Shown piece after piece: positions 1 through 5,527 of a DNA stretch of 8,199 bases (position 1 is the first letter of the stretch; every line of letters begins with the position of its first letter). The position numbers and the translations under genes are program-made. A model generated the notes under the pieces. It made no database searches. It was not told where the DNA came from and saw nothing but the letters and a program-made list of their open reading frames with translations. The stretch spans positions 1 to 8,199 of the forward strand of contig JAAAOZ010000118.1 in assembly GCA_009908585.1 (NCBI GenBank), written 5' to 3'. The stretch is from Chloroflexota bacterium (lineage in GTDB: Bacteria > Chloroflexota > Anaerolineae > B4-G1 > SLSP01).

Positions 1-714
1 CGCGTGATGCGGCGCGACGTGGTCGACGGCGAGGATCTCACCGTCGCCATCGGCGGCTATGGCCACGTCGTCAGCCCGCCCCACTACCTCGTCCCTTACA
101 TCGTAGGCGATACGATGCCCTTAATCGACCTGGGCTACCGCATGGAGCAGATGGCTGTGCAGCTTGCGCGCATCGGCATCGGTTCCTGCTTTATCGGGAC
201 GCTGGAGCGCGAGTCCAACTTGCGCGTGCGATTCCGCCTGCCGCGTGAAGCGCACACCGCCGCGATTCTGCTCTTCGGGCGTCCAGTGCAGAACATCGGC
301 GGACGCGCGGTCAACGCCGTGATCCGCCGGGCCACCGGCGGCGTCAATCGCCTGCCCCTGGAGGAAATTTTCTTCGATACCGATTTCGATCATCCCGCGA
401 AGCCGCCCGCCAAGATCAAGAAGATCGTCCAGGCCGCGCGACAGGCGCCTTCGGCCCTGAACACCCAGCCCTGGCGCATCCTCTGGCGCGATGGCACGCT
501 CTACCTCTACGTCCGGCGCGATCATCCCAACTACGAGAAGGAGGATCCCCGCTATCGCTACGTCGATGGCGGCAACTGCATGGCCAACATCACCCTGGCG
601 CTGGAGGCTGTCAATCTCGCCGGGGATTGGGAACGCTACGCGCCGACCCTACGCTTCCCCAAGCCACCGGCCTCCCTGGAGCCGCTGGCGAAGTTGATGC
701 TGAATCTCGGTTAG
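1..714 (+). CDS. Nitroreductase family protein, TM1586-like, 5' truncated
   Basis: The reading frame is open from the first base, so the N-terminus lies outside the window; the GTG at base 4 is simply the first possible start inside it. About 236 residues are visible. The C-terminal half carries 'RQAPSALNTQPWRI', the FMN-binding type motif of nitroreductases, followed by 'YRYVDGGNCMANITLALEAVNLAGDWERYAP', where an acidic residue, a small-residue run and a Gly-x-W close the fold. The motif sits in the second half, with a helical segment ('MEQMAVQLARIGIGSCFIGTLER') before it. This fits the single-chain TM1586-type family, in which two half-domains are fused, rather than the ordinary homodimeric type. 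The likely activity is FMN-dependent NAD(P)H oxidoreduction of an unknown cytosolic substrate. It ends in TAG; an AT-rich palindrome (719-734) follows but has no T-run. Family confidence is good, substrate unknown. Confidence 0.8.
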   Translation, partial: RVMRRDVVDGEDLTVAIGGYGHVVSPPHYLVPYIVGDTMPLIDLGYRMEQMAVQLARIGIGSCFIGTLERESNLRVRFRLPREAHTAAILLFGRPVQNIGGRAVNAVIRRATGGVNRLPLEEIFFDTDFDHPAKPPAKIKKIVQAARQAPSALNTQPWRILWRDGTLYLYVRRDHPNYEKEDPRYRYVDGGNCMANITLALEAVNLAGDWERYAPTLRFPKPPASLEPLAKLMLNLG

Positions 715-804
715 GCATCGATAATATTTTATCGCATTAAGATAAAGGCTCATGTAGGAAATCAGGGGAAATCACTCCCCGTTCATCCAGCGGTTTAATT
801 TGGA

Positions 805-895
805 CACAGAACACCACCGAGAAGACACAGAGAAGCACGGAGAAAGGATTCTCTCCGTGTCTCTCTGTGAAAAACTCCGTGAGACTCAGTGTAAC
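805..895. repeat. CACAGAG/CACGGAG-type hairpin intergenic repeat
   Basis: Short units such as ACACAGA, GACACAGAGA and GCACGGAGA follow each other and then return in inverted form. The core is an 18-base arm at 826-843 (CACAGAGAAGCACGGAGA) facing 852-869 (TCTCCGTGTCTCTCTGTG), with 16 of 18 bases pairing and an 8-base loop. A further degenerate inverted unit (ACTCCGTGAGACTCAGTGT) follows at 874-892. From general knowledge, elements of this CACAGAG style are scattered through intergenic DNA of several phyla and often give spurious small proteins rich in FSVFSV-like residues. Reading the minus strand here gives exactly such a stretch (FSVLLCVFSVVFCV). It is neither a gene nor a clear terminator, since no T-run follows. 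Confidence 0.7.
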
Positions 896-951
896 TAGAG
901 CCTGAGCATCATTCGCACCCAATTTCACCTAAAAACCAACAAGAGCCATTA

Positions 952-960
952 TGTTATAAT
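952..960 (+). promoter_or_regulatory. Possible extended -10 promoter for the DUF3592 gene
   Basis: TGTTATAAT is a consensus TATAAT with the TG of an extended -10 element one base before it. No recognisable -35 lies 16-18 bases upstream, which is tolerated by extended -10 promoters. It is the only good plus-strand promoter-like site before 1171 and would give a leader of about 200 bases. This is an inference from sequence only. Confidence 0.35.
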
Positions 961-1090
961 GAGGGTTAGAGCCGTGCGATTATGGGTCTTTCGAATTTTG
1001 TCGGATACTCCCCCTAAGCGGTCCTAAAAGCAGCGAAGATGTACGTGTTTGTGAGATCACAGACCTTTTTTACATCGTTACTGATTTGTG

Positions 1091-1113
1091 GATGGGGGCG
1101 CAATAGCGATAGG
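1091..1113 (+). promoter_or_regulatory. GATGGGGGCG-N6-CGATAGG motif, copy 1
   Basis: Located 58 bases before the DUF3592 start codon. It shares GATGGGGGCG and CGATAGG with copy 2 at 7138-7158, and ATGGGGGCG and CGAT with the minus-strand copy at 7040-7060. Its role is unknown: it could be a protein-binding site or the conserved part of an RNA element. Confidence 0.35.
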
Positions 1114-1170
1114 CGGTTGCATCCGGCGAATTCCTGAGGAACCGCGATTATCTACCAGAGGAGGTTCGCT

Positions 1171-1638
1171 ATGGAGTTTTTGATCGTCTTCGGAGCTGCG
1201 ATTATTTTACTGAGCGCCGCGTATATCATCACGACGATGCTGGCTAAGCGCAGCGGACAGGGCGTCCCGAATTGGCCCACCACCGACGGGGCGATCATCC
1301 GCCAGGCGCTTTATCGTCACTCCAAGCCCACGGAAGCCGGGGAAACGACAACCTACACGCCCACGTTGGACTACACCTACACCGTCGATCAGACGACCTA
1401 TCACGGCCACAAGCATCCCGCCTCTGGCATTTCGTTCTCAGATCGCCGAGAGGCGGAGGCTGTGTTGGCCCATTATCCAGAGGGCAAAGCGGTCACGGTC
1501 CACTACAACCCCAATGCCCCGCGTCAGGCGTGCCTCGAGGCGCCCCACCCCACCGATCACAATGCCATCATCCTATTGAATGCGGTTCAATTGTTGGTCG
1601 GCGTTGGCGCGATCCTGCTGGGCGTTCTCTGGCGCTGA
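1171..1638 (+). CDS. DUF3592 domain membrane protein
   Basis: A 155-residue protein with an N-terminal membrane segment (residues 2-24), an extracytoplasmic or cytoplasmic beta-rich domain (about 33-124) and a second membrane segment near the C-terminus (131-153). The middle domain shows the DUF3592 pattern: 'NWPTTDGAI' at 34-42, 'YTPTLDYTYTVDQTTYHGH' at 62-80, then 'YPEGKAVTVHYNPNAPRQACLE' at 102-123, where the family typically has G-x-x-V-x-V-x-YNP-x-x-P. The function of DUF3592 is unknown. The start is supported by AGAGGAGG six bases before ATG. The next gene begins 51 bases downstream on the same strand with no terminator between them, so the two are probably cotranscribed. Both proteins pair two membrane helices with a small soluble domain, which suggests a shared membrane role, but no partner or ligand can be named. 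Confidence 0.8.
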   Translation: MEFLIVFGAAIILLSAAYIITTMLAKRSGQGVPNWPTTDGAIIRQALYRHSKPTEAGETTTYTPTLDYTYTVDQTTYHGHKHPASGISFSDRREAEAVLAHYPEGKAVTVHYNPNAPRQACLEAPHPTDHNAIILLNAVQLLVGVGAILLGVLWR

Positions 1639-1689
1639 TCCACGCTTTTCTACATCTAAACTGCATCCATCCAACCAAACGAGGCAAAC

Positions 1690-2385
1690 ATGGACTTTAA
1701 AGAAGCAGAATCCCTCTTTCTTGAGTTAAAACATCACTATCGCCAGGGCAATATCGACGAAGAGAAATACCGCGATGGCTTGCGCCACATTCGCGTCCGC
1801 GATGAGGAAGGCAAGATATGGGCCATCGAGGAATCGACCGGGCGCTGGCATTGCTTTAAGCAGGGAGAGTGGGCGCCGGAGACGCCCCCCCACTACACGC
1901 CGCCCGATCTTTGTGGCAAAAAGCGGAACAAGCCCAGCCCTAGCGTGACGACCACCATGACCCAGCCCATTCCTGTCGTATCGCAACCCGAGCCGGAAGA
2001 GACGCCGGACGAGAAGAAGCTGGAGATCAAAGGGCTGCCCTATCTCATCGGCGTCGTCATCTTTTGGATCTTAGTTAGCTTGGGCATTTGGATCTGGGGC
2101 GAGAACAATCCCCTGTTGGTGTTCGTCCTTAGCGTCATCGCACTCATCACGCTGATTATGACCCGCCTCTCATTCTCCAAAGCCTGGGAAGGGCAGATCG
2201 TTGACATCCGCACGGAACAGGTGCGCGTGGAGGACAGCTCCGAGGCGTGGCACAACGAGACGCAGCGGATGGCCTATATCCGCCTGCCGAACGGCGAGAC
2301 CCACAAGGAGCGCCTGCAAGATGGATGGAAGATCGGCGATTGGTTGGTCAAACAGCGCGGCGACGCTAAAATCCACAAAGGATAA
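1690..2385 (+). CDS. Two-TM protein with Chloroflexota-type W-rich N-terminal module
   Basis: 231 residues. Residues 1-33 form a charged helical region of SHOCT-like type ('FLELKHHYRQGNIDEEKYRDGL'). Residues 34-68 follow the pattern D-x-x-G-x-x-W...G-x-W...G-x-W-x-P-x-x-P-P ('RVRDEEGKIWAIEESTGRW', 'GEWAPETPP'), a module I associate with Chloroflexota proteins that probably mediates binding. A Pro/Thr/Glu-rich linker (69-112) leads to two membrane helices (about 117-136 and 141-158). A C-terminal beta-rich domain (165-231) begins 'AWEGQIVDIR' and ends 'DGWKIGDWLVKQRGDAKIHKG', a layout like small domains with a W-x-G-x-I start and a G-D-x-x-x-K-x-x-G end. The ribosome site is weak (GAGG five bases before ATG). 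The function is unrecognised. It is the last gene of the plus-strand pair, with a hairpin downstream. Confidence 0.75.
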   Translation: MDFKEAESLFLELKHHYRQGNIDEEKYRDGLRHIRVRDEEGKIWAIEESTGRWHCFKQGEWAPETPPHYTPPDLCGKKRNKPSPSVTTTMTQPIPVVSQPEPEETPDEKKLEIKGLPYLIGVVIFWILVSLGIWIWGENNPLLVFVLSVIALITLIMTRLSFSKAWEGQIVDIRTEQVRVEDSSEAWHNETQRMAYIRLPNGETHKERLQDGWKIGDWLVKQRGDAKIHKG

Positions 2386-2406
2386 GGCCGTTCCAAGAAA
2401 ATAAGT

Positions 2407-2458
2407 CTCCCAAAAACAAGGGGGTTCCGAGGGAAAAGCATCAGGTTTGGGAGGTTTT
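2407..2458. terminator. Probable bidirectional terminator between converging genes
   Basis: CTCCCAAA at 2407-2414 pairs perfectly with TTTGGGAG at 2446-2453, with an inner TTCC/GGAA hairpin (2425-2428 with 2432-2435). GTTTT follows on the plus strand, and ACTTATTTTC follows when read on the minus strand. It lies between the ends of two converging genes (stops at 2385 and 2474), the usual place for a shared terminator. The large loop makes it weaker than a classical intrinsic terminator. Confidence 0.5.
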
Positions 2459-2473
2459 AATTTCTGGAACTAC

Positions 2474-2683
2474 CTAAACCACCAACTCGTAGCCCGCGTC
2501 TGAGACTGCCGCCTTGAAGGCCGCCACGTCGGCGGCGTCGGGATCGTAGGTCATCTGAGCATTCTCATCCTCCAGGCTCACCTTGACCGCCTTAACGCCC
2601 GCGACGCCCTGCAAGGCCTTCGTCACGTGCTTGACGCACATCTGGCACGACATCCCTTCGATTTTGAAAGTTTCTTCACGCAT
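2474..2683 (-). CDS. Heavy-metal-associated (HMA) domain protein, CopZ-like
   Basis: A 69-residue single-domain protein that matches the usual CopZ length. The metal-binding loop is 'GMSCQMC' (residues 10-16), with C13 and C16 as expected ligands for Cu(I) or a similar soft metal. The rest follows the beta-alpha-beta-beta-alpha-beta pattern: 'EETFKIEG', helix 'CVKHVTKALQGVAGV', strands 'KAVKVSLEDENAQMTYDP', helix 'DVAAFKAAVSDAG', strand 'YELVV'. The conserved 'AGYE' near the end is typical of the family. The start is well supported by AGAGGAG six bases before ATG. The gene begins only 25 bases after the mutM stop, so it is probably read from the same transcript. No copper ATPase or CsoR repressor is visible in the window, so the metal and partner are inferred from family only. 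Confidence 0.88.
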   Translation of the reverse strand: MREETFKIEGMSCQMCVKHVTKALQGVAGVKAVKVSLEDENAQMTYDPDAADVAAFKAAVSDAGYELVV

Positions 2684-2708
2684 AGTTAGCTCCTCTCTAA
2701 TTTTAACG

Positions 2709-3575
2709 CTATGTTTGATCCTCTGTTGTTACATCTTCTTGGCATGCCGGGCAGAAGTAGGTGCTGCGCTGTCCCTGCACGATCCGCTCGATGGCGTAGC
2801 CACAGCGCGGACATAATTCCTCGTCGCGGTCGTAGACATTCAAGCGCCGCTGATGGCGTCCCAGGCTGCCGTCGGGATAAACGTATTGACGATCCTCGAG
2901 GCTCGTCCCGCCATCCACGATGCCCGCGCGCAAGGTGTCGACGATTGCAGCGTGCAGGCGCGTGATCTCCGCCGAGGTCAGCGTGTCGGCGCGCCGCTCA
3001 GGATGGATGTGCGCCTGCCAGAGCGCCTCGCTGGCGTAGATGTTGCCGATCCCCGCCACGAAATGCTGATTTAGCAGAAGACGCTTGATCTCGCCGCGCC
3101 GATTTTCCAAGCGCTCGGCCAAGCGCGCCGCCGTGAAGGCCGGATCGAGTGGTTCCGGGCCGAGGCGGGCCGTGACCTCCTCGATATTCTCGACCAAATA
3201 GAAGCGCCCGAATTTGCGTTGATTGATGAAGAGCAGCCAACGGCCATCGTCTAGTCGCATCGCCACGCGCAGGTGAGGAAAGGCCCCTGAGGCTTGATCT
3301 GCATTCTCAAACTCGCCCGCCGACGCCACGCGGAAGCGTCCGCTCATCCGCAGATGCACCAAGAGCATCTGCGGCGCACCCAACGCGAAGACGAGGAACT
3401 TTCCCCGCCGCCCCACCCGCTCGATGTGGGCGCCCGTCATCGCGTGGACAAACGCCTCCGGCGCGGGCCGGTCGATGGCGCCGGGCCACAACACCGCGAC
3501 CTCGGTCACGGTACGCCCGCCGACCGCGCGCGTCAGCATGTGGGCAATCGTCTCGACCTCTGGTAATTCTGGCAT
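2709..3575 (-). CDS. mutM: Formamidopyrimidine-DNA glycosylase (Fpg/MutM)
   Basis: A bifunctional DNA glycosylase/AP lyase that removes 8-oxoguanine and ring-opened purines from DNA. The 288-residue length is slightly longer than the usual 270-275. It starts with MPELPEVET, so after Met removal P2 is the catalytic nucleophile and E3 its partner. K59 in 'RRGKFLVF' is the beta-hairpin lysine. M77, R120 and F122 match the triad that fills the gap left by the flipped base. 'NQHFVAGIGNIYASEALW' (169-186) is the helix-two-turn-helix region. 'GGTSLEDRQYVYPDG' (222-236) is the lesion-capping loop, with an unusual DRQYVYPDG sequence. C255, C258, C275 and C278 form the zinc finger, with R270 inside it. 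The start is fixed by the obligatory N-terminus, although no strong ribosome site precedes it. The HMA gene follows after 25 bases. Confidence 0.97.
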   Translation of the reverse strand: MPELPEVETIAHMLTRAVGGRTVTEVAVLWPGAIDRPAPEAFVHAMTGAHIERVGRRGKFLVFALGAPQMLLVHLRMSGRFRVASAGEFENADQASGAFPHLRVAMRLDDGRWLLFINQRKFGRFYLVENIEEVTARLGPEPLDPAFTAARLAERLENRRGEIKRLLLNQHFVAGIGNIYASEALWQAHIHPERRADTLTSAEITRLHAAIVDTLRAGIVDGGTSLEDRQYVYPDGSLGRHQRRLNVYDRDEELCPRCGYAIERIVQGQRSTYFCPACQEDVTTEDQT

Positions 3576-3582
3576 AGGTTTC

Positions 3583-3614
3583 TTAGTCCGGTAGTCAGAT
3601 AGTCAAGTAGTCAA
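3583..3614. repeat. Four tandem 8-base TAGTC repeats
   Basis: TTAGTCCG, GTAGTCAG, ATAGTCAA and GTAGTCAA follow without gaps, so TAGTC recurs exactly every 8 bases (3584, 3592, 3600, 3608). On the minus strand the first two units read TTGACTAC and TTGACTAT and so look like -35 boxes, but no -10 box follows at a suitable distance. The block fills almost the whole gap between the peroxiredoxin terminator and the mutM start codon. Confidence 0.75.
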
Positions 3615-3658
3615 AAAGATCCTGCTCCGGCGCCGATGAAGCACGCAGAGCAGGATCT
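3613..3658 (-). terminator. Intrinsic terminator after the peroxiredoxin gene
   Basis: On the minus strand AGATCCTGCTC pairs perfectly with GAGCAGGATCT (11 base pairs, 3648-3658 with 3617-3627; 20-base loop), followed directly by a T-run (3613-3617 on the complementary strand). It lies 28 bases after the peroxiredoxin stop. It should close the rubrerythrin-like/peroxiredoxin transcript and separates it from mutM. Confidence 0.85.
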
Positions 3659-3685
3659 CGCTTCGATTTTAAAAACGTCAGCCGC

Positions 3686-4303
3686 CTACTTCTTCCAGGT
3701 GGACCAGACCTTCCCGACCAGATCCTCGCCGGGCTTGAGCGTCATATCACCGGGCTTCCAGCAGGCGGGCAGCGCCTCATCCCGCTTGGAATAGACGTAC
3801 TGCGCGCCCTGGACTAAGCGCAGGATCTCGTCCACATCGCGGCCCATCGAGGCGTTGAGCACCTCAGCCACCTGCAACACGCCATCGGGATCGATCAGAA
3901 AGACGCCGCGCAGGTCGCTGCCCTCGTCGGGATCGTAGACCATGTACTTCTTCCCGATCTGCCCCGCCTTGTCGCTCAACATCGGGTAGGGAATGCCGCC
4001 CTCGACCATCTTGGAAAGCTCGTGCTCCTGCCACGCCTTGTGAACGTGGGGCGAATCGACGCTGATGGACATCACCTCGACATCCAGCGCCTGGAACTCG
4101 TCGTAGCGTTCCGCCACCGCCACCAACTCCGTCGGGCAGACGAAGGTGAAATCGCCCGGATAGAAAAAGAGCACGACCCAGCGCCCGCTATACTCCGAGA
4201 GCTTAAACGACTTGATCTTCTCATCTAACAATCCCCGCGCCTCGAAATCAGGCGCCGGTTGGCCGACATGGGCCAATTGCGTTGTAGTTTTAACTTCTTC
4301 CAC
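3686..4303 (-). CDS. Typical 2-Cys peroxiredoxin (AhpC/Prx1 type)
   Basis: A thiol peroxidase of 205 residues that reduces hydrogen peroxide and organic peroxides in the cytosol. 'FFYPGDFTFVCPTE' contains the catalytic P49-x3-T53-x2-C56 motif (peroxidatic Cys56). The conserved active-site Arg is R132 ('DLRGVFLIDPDG'). The resolving cysteine is C181 in 'PACWKPG', making it a typical 2-Cys dimeric enzyme. 'GGIPYPML' (102-109) is the loop linked to overoxidation sensitivity in related enzymes. The start codon is GTG, six or seven bases after an AAGGGGG ribosome site; no better upstream ATG exists and the N-terminal length fits the family. It follows the rubrerythrin-like gene by 61 bases with no terminator, so both are likely read from the promoter at 4891-4919. 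No AhpF is seen in the window, so the reducing partner is unknown. Confidence 0.95.
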   Translation of the reverse strand: MEEVKTTTQLAHVGQPAPDFEARGLLDEKIKSFKLSEYSGRWVVLFFYPGDFTFVCPTELVAVAERYDEFQALDVEVMSISVDSPHVHKAWQEHELSKMVEGGIPYPMLSDKAGQIGKKYMVYDPDEGSDLRGVFLIDPDGVLQVAEVLNASMGRDVDEILRLVQGAQYVYSKRDEALPACWKPGDMTLKPGEDLVGKVWSTWKK

Positions 4304-4364
4304 GTTATACCCCCTTGTTATGTATGTCCAACTGTATATGATTGCTTATGAATTAGATGGATTT

Positions 4365-4841
4365 TTAGCGTGGATAACCGAAGCGCGATTCGTAACGCTG
4401 CATCAGTGTGTTGAAGTGGCCTTGCTCGGCGGAGGCCAATTGCATAAACATCTGCTTCGCCTCAGGGTCTTCCGCTCGCTCCAGGCTGTTGGAATAGAGC
4501 CGGAAGAGCTTATCCTCCACGCCTAAGGCGAAAATCAGGGCGTCCTCCTCAGAAGGGTCATCTGGCAGTTCCTCGACCTTCTTCAGGTCGGGCGGGAAAA
4601 CCACGGAAACCGCGTCAAATTCCTCAACGATATCCATCTCGGAGATGGGCGACCACCCCTTGCCCGCCTCCAGCGCCTCGTATTGGCGCTTGATGTAATG
4701 GTAGTGATCAATCTCGTCATCAGCCAACCGGTTGAAAATCTCGGCGGCCTCTGGTGCGACTTCACCCGCAATCTCCCGATAGAAATCGCGACCGTCTATC
4801 TCAAGCTTCATGCCTTGCTTCAGTGTCTCCTTCAATTCCAT
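4365..4841 (-). CDS. Rubrerythrin-like ferritin-family diiron protein (no rubredoxin domain)
   Basis: 158 residues forming a four-helix ferritin-like bundle. Candidate diiron ligands are E14 ('KLEIDGRDFY'), E43 and H46 ('DDEIDHYHY'), E109 ('GVEDKLFRLY'), and E139 and H142 ('SAEQGHF'). These are two helix pairs, each with an E-x-x-H second helix, as in rubrerythrins of the COG1633 type. The C-terminal rubredoxin (CxxC...CxxC) domain of classical rubrerythrin is absent; there is no cysteine at all, so electrons would have to come from another protein. The likely role is peroxide reduction or iron handling. ATG is preceded by AAGGAGG at six bases, a strong site. A consensus promoter lies about 50-80 bases upstream, and peroxiredoxin follows on the same transcript. 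An iron-storage role cannot be excluded. Confidence 0.85.
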   Translation of the reverse strand: MELKETLKQGMKLEIDGRDFYREIAGEVAPEAAEIFNRLADDEIDHYHYIKRQYEALEAGKGWSPISEMDIVEEFDAVSVVFPPDLKKVEELPDDPSEEDALIFALGVEDKLFRLYSNSLERAEDPEAKQMFMQLASAEQGHFNTLMQRYESRFGYPR

Positions 4842-4874
4842 CGCTTGCCTCCTTATATTTGATTAGGTTGAATG

Positions 4875-4890
4875 ATAGATAAACATCTAT
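4875..4890. promoter_or_regulatory. Candidate operator: ATAGAT-4-ATCTAT palindrome at the transcription start
   Basis: ATAGAT at 4875-4880 and ATCTAT at 4885-4890 form a perfect 6-base inverted repeat around AAAC. It abuts the -10 box of the minus-strand promoter, so it covers the predicted start site. AT-rich palindromes at this place are typical repressor sites (Fur/PerR sites have a comparable base composition), but the sequence is not a close match to a known box. Confidence 0.4.
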
Positions 4891-4919
4891 ATTATATCTT
4901 AATCTCCGTGGGATGTCAA
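4891..4919 (-). promoter_or_regulatory. Consensus sigma-70/SigA promoter of the rubrerythrin-like/peroxiredoxin unit
   Basis: Read on the minus strand: TTGACA (4919-4914), a spacer of exactly 17 bases, then TATAAT (4896-4891). Both boxes match the bacterial consensus at all positions. Transcription should start near 4884, giving a leader of about 43 bases with the AAGGAGG site near its end. A promoter this strong usually needs a repressor to restrain it, and palindromes lie on both boxes. Confidence 0.85.
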
Positions 4920-4923
4920 TCCC
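4910..4923. promoter_or_regulatory. Palindrome over the -35 box (GGGAT-4-ATCCC)
   Basis: GGGATGTCAATCCC is a perfect 5-base inverted repeat with a 4-base centre, and the -35 box lies inside it. It could be an operator. It also begins one base after the T-run of the upstream terminator, so part of the symmetry may be accidental. Confidence 0.3.
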
Positions 4924-4995
4924 AAAAGAAGCCGGAGGGCACTCCCCCGGGGTCGTAAAACCTCCATTCTCCAGAAGAGAGCACATCCGGCTTCT
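4924..4995 (-). terminator. Long rod-shaped terminator after the superoxide reductase gene
   Basis: On the minus strand AGAAGCCGGA (4995-4986) pairs perfectly with TCCGGCTTCT (4936-4927). Inside, after a small internal loop, GTGCTCTC can pair with GGGAGTGC through eight pairs including G-U pairs, and TTCT-GG-AGAA forms a further small hairpin. The outer stem ends in CTTCTTTT. It begins 25 bases after the superoxide reductase stop, so a terminator is the simplest reading. At about 69 bases it is unusually long. Confidence 0.65.
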
Positions 4996-5020
4996 CACAT
5001 TCCAAGGTGAGGGATGACGA

Positions 5021-5413
5021 TCAAGCGATCTTGACTTCGGCGGAACCTTCCCAAACCCCATGGATGTTGCAATGTTCCAGCGCGATCAAGGCGCCGGGTT
5101 CTTCCGTCGTCATCGAGAACGAGGCGATGGGATGCGCATAGACCGGCCCCTCGTTGGCGCCCTTGGCGGATGCGCCATGCGCTGCGAAATCGAAGTGCGC
5201 CACCTGGTAGATAAATTTGCCGCCTTCGGGCTTGAAGTAGACATCGATCCAACTGATGTGATGCTCGGTCGTGTTGGGATGTGGAATTTTTTTTCCTACA
5301 CTGACGGTCACCATAAATGGCTCGCCCGCCGCCACGGAGGTCGGTACTTCAATCGCTGGGACGTGCTTTTCGTTCTTCCAATCCGCGCTTTGAATGTTCT
5401 CACCAAACTTCAT
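5021..5413 (-). CDS. Class II superoxide reductase (neelaredoxin/desulfoferrodoxin C-terminal type)
   Basis: Reduces superoxide to hydrogen peroxide at a mononuclear iron centre without making oxygen, typical of anaerobes and microaerophiles. The protein has 130 residues and lacks the N-terminal desulforedoxin iron domain of class I enzymes. Every expected iron ligand is visible: H17 in 'EKHVPAIE', H45 and H51 in 'IPHPNTTEHHISWIDVYF', and C115 and H118 in 'EHCNIHGVWE'. E15 and K16, the catalytic Glu-Lys pair, are also present. ATG is preceded by AAAAGGAGG at eight bases. The terminator at 4924-4995 ends its transcript just before the rubrerythrin-like/peroxiredoxin promoter. The peroxide it makes would be handled by the products of that next unit. 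Confidence 0.94.
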   Translation of the reverse strand: MKFGENIQSADWKNEKHVPAIEVPTSVAAGEPFMVTVSVGKKIPHPNTTEHHISWIDVYFKPEGGKFIYQVAHFDFAAHGASAKGANEGPVYAHPIASFSMTTEEPGALIALEHCNIHGVWEGSAEVKIA

Positions 5414-5527
5414 TGGACTAGCCTCCTTTTCACATAGATGGTTTTAGTTTTTGATCTACAACTCAGTTCAAACAGCCAAACCTTGAAACGACGCGCCCCT
5501 CACCTCCTTTTCGCGAATTGACCGTTT
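5414..5527 (-). other. Leader/intergenic stretch with an orphan Shine-Dalgarno sequence
   Basis: Between the GAF gene stop and the superoxide reductase start, the minus strand carries AAAGGAGGTGA (5511-5500, preceded by another A), complementary over its full length to the usual 3' end of 16S rRNA. The ten-base string GAAAAGGAGG recurs at the real ribosome site of the superoxide reductase gene (5431-5422). No ATG, GTG or TTG follows the first copy at a usable distance with an open frame. A TAGAT/ATCTA inverted repeat with a 14-base spacer lies at 5435-5458. No convincing promoter was found. Confidence 0.45.

Larger units (their letters stand above)
715..1170. other. Gene-free intergenic region (456 bases)
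   Basis: I see no credible gene here. The contents in order are: an AT palindrome CGATAA-TATT-TTATCG at 719-734 just after the nitroreductase stop; a small GGGGA/TCCCC inverted repeat at 765-780; a hairpin-forming CACAGAG/CACGGAG repeat element at about 805-895; an extended -10 box at 952-960; an imperfect palindrome TGTGAGATCACA at 1050-1061 followed by six T; a GATGGGGGCG...CGATAGG motif at 1091-1113; and a GCGGTT/AACCGC inverted repeat (1113-1118 with 1140-1145) shortly before the next gene. If the -10 box is used, the following gene has an untranslated leader of about 200 bases. Confidence 0.6.

Noticed and set aside
719..734. AT palindrome after the nitroreductase stop as a terminator.
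   Set aside because: Six weak pairs with no GC core and no T-run on either side.
737..928. A 63-residue minus-strand reading frame containing FSVLLCVFSVVFCV.
   Set aside because: Its coding potential comes from the CACAGAG-type repeat; it has no supported ribosome site and no family resemblance.
1050..1071. TGTGAGATCACA followed by six T: CRP-like site or small terminator.
   Set aside because: CRP sites need six bases between TGTGA and TCACA and here there are two; as a hairpin it has only four or five pairs and a five-base gap before the T-run.
4801..5061. A minus-strand reading frame of 86 residues across the rod-shaped terminator and the consensus promoter.
   Set aside because: It overlaps the superoxide reductase terminator, the promoter and the start of the rubrerythrin-like gene, and has no family resemblance.
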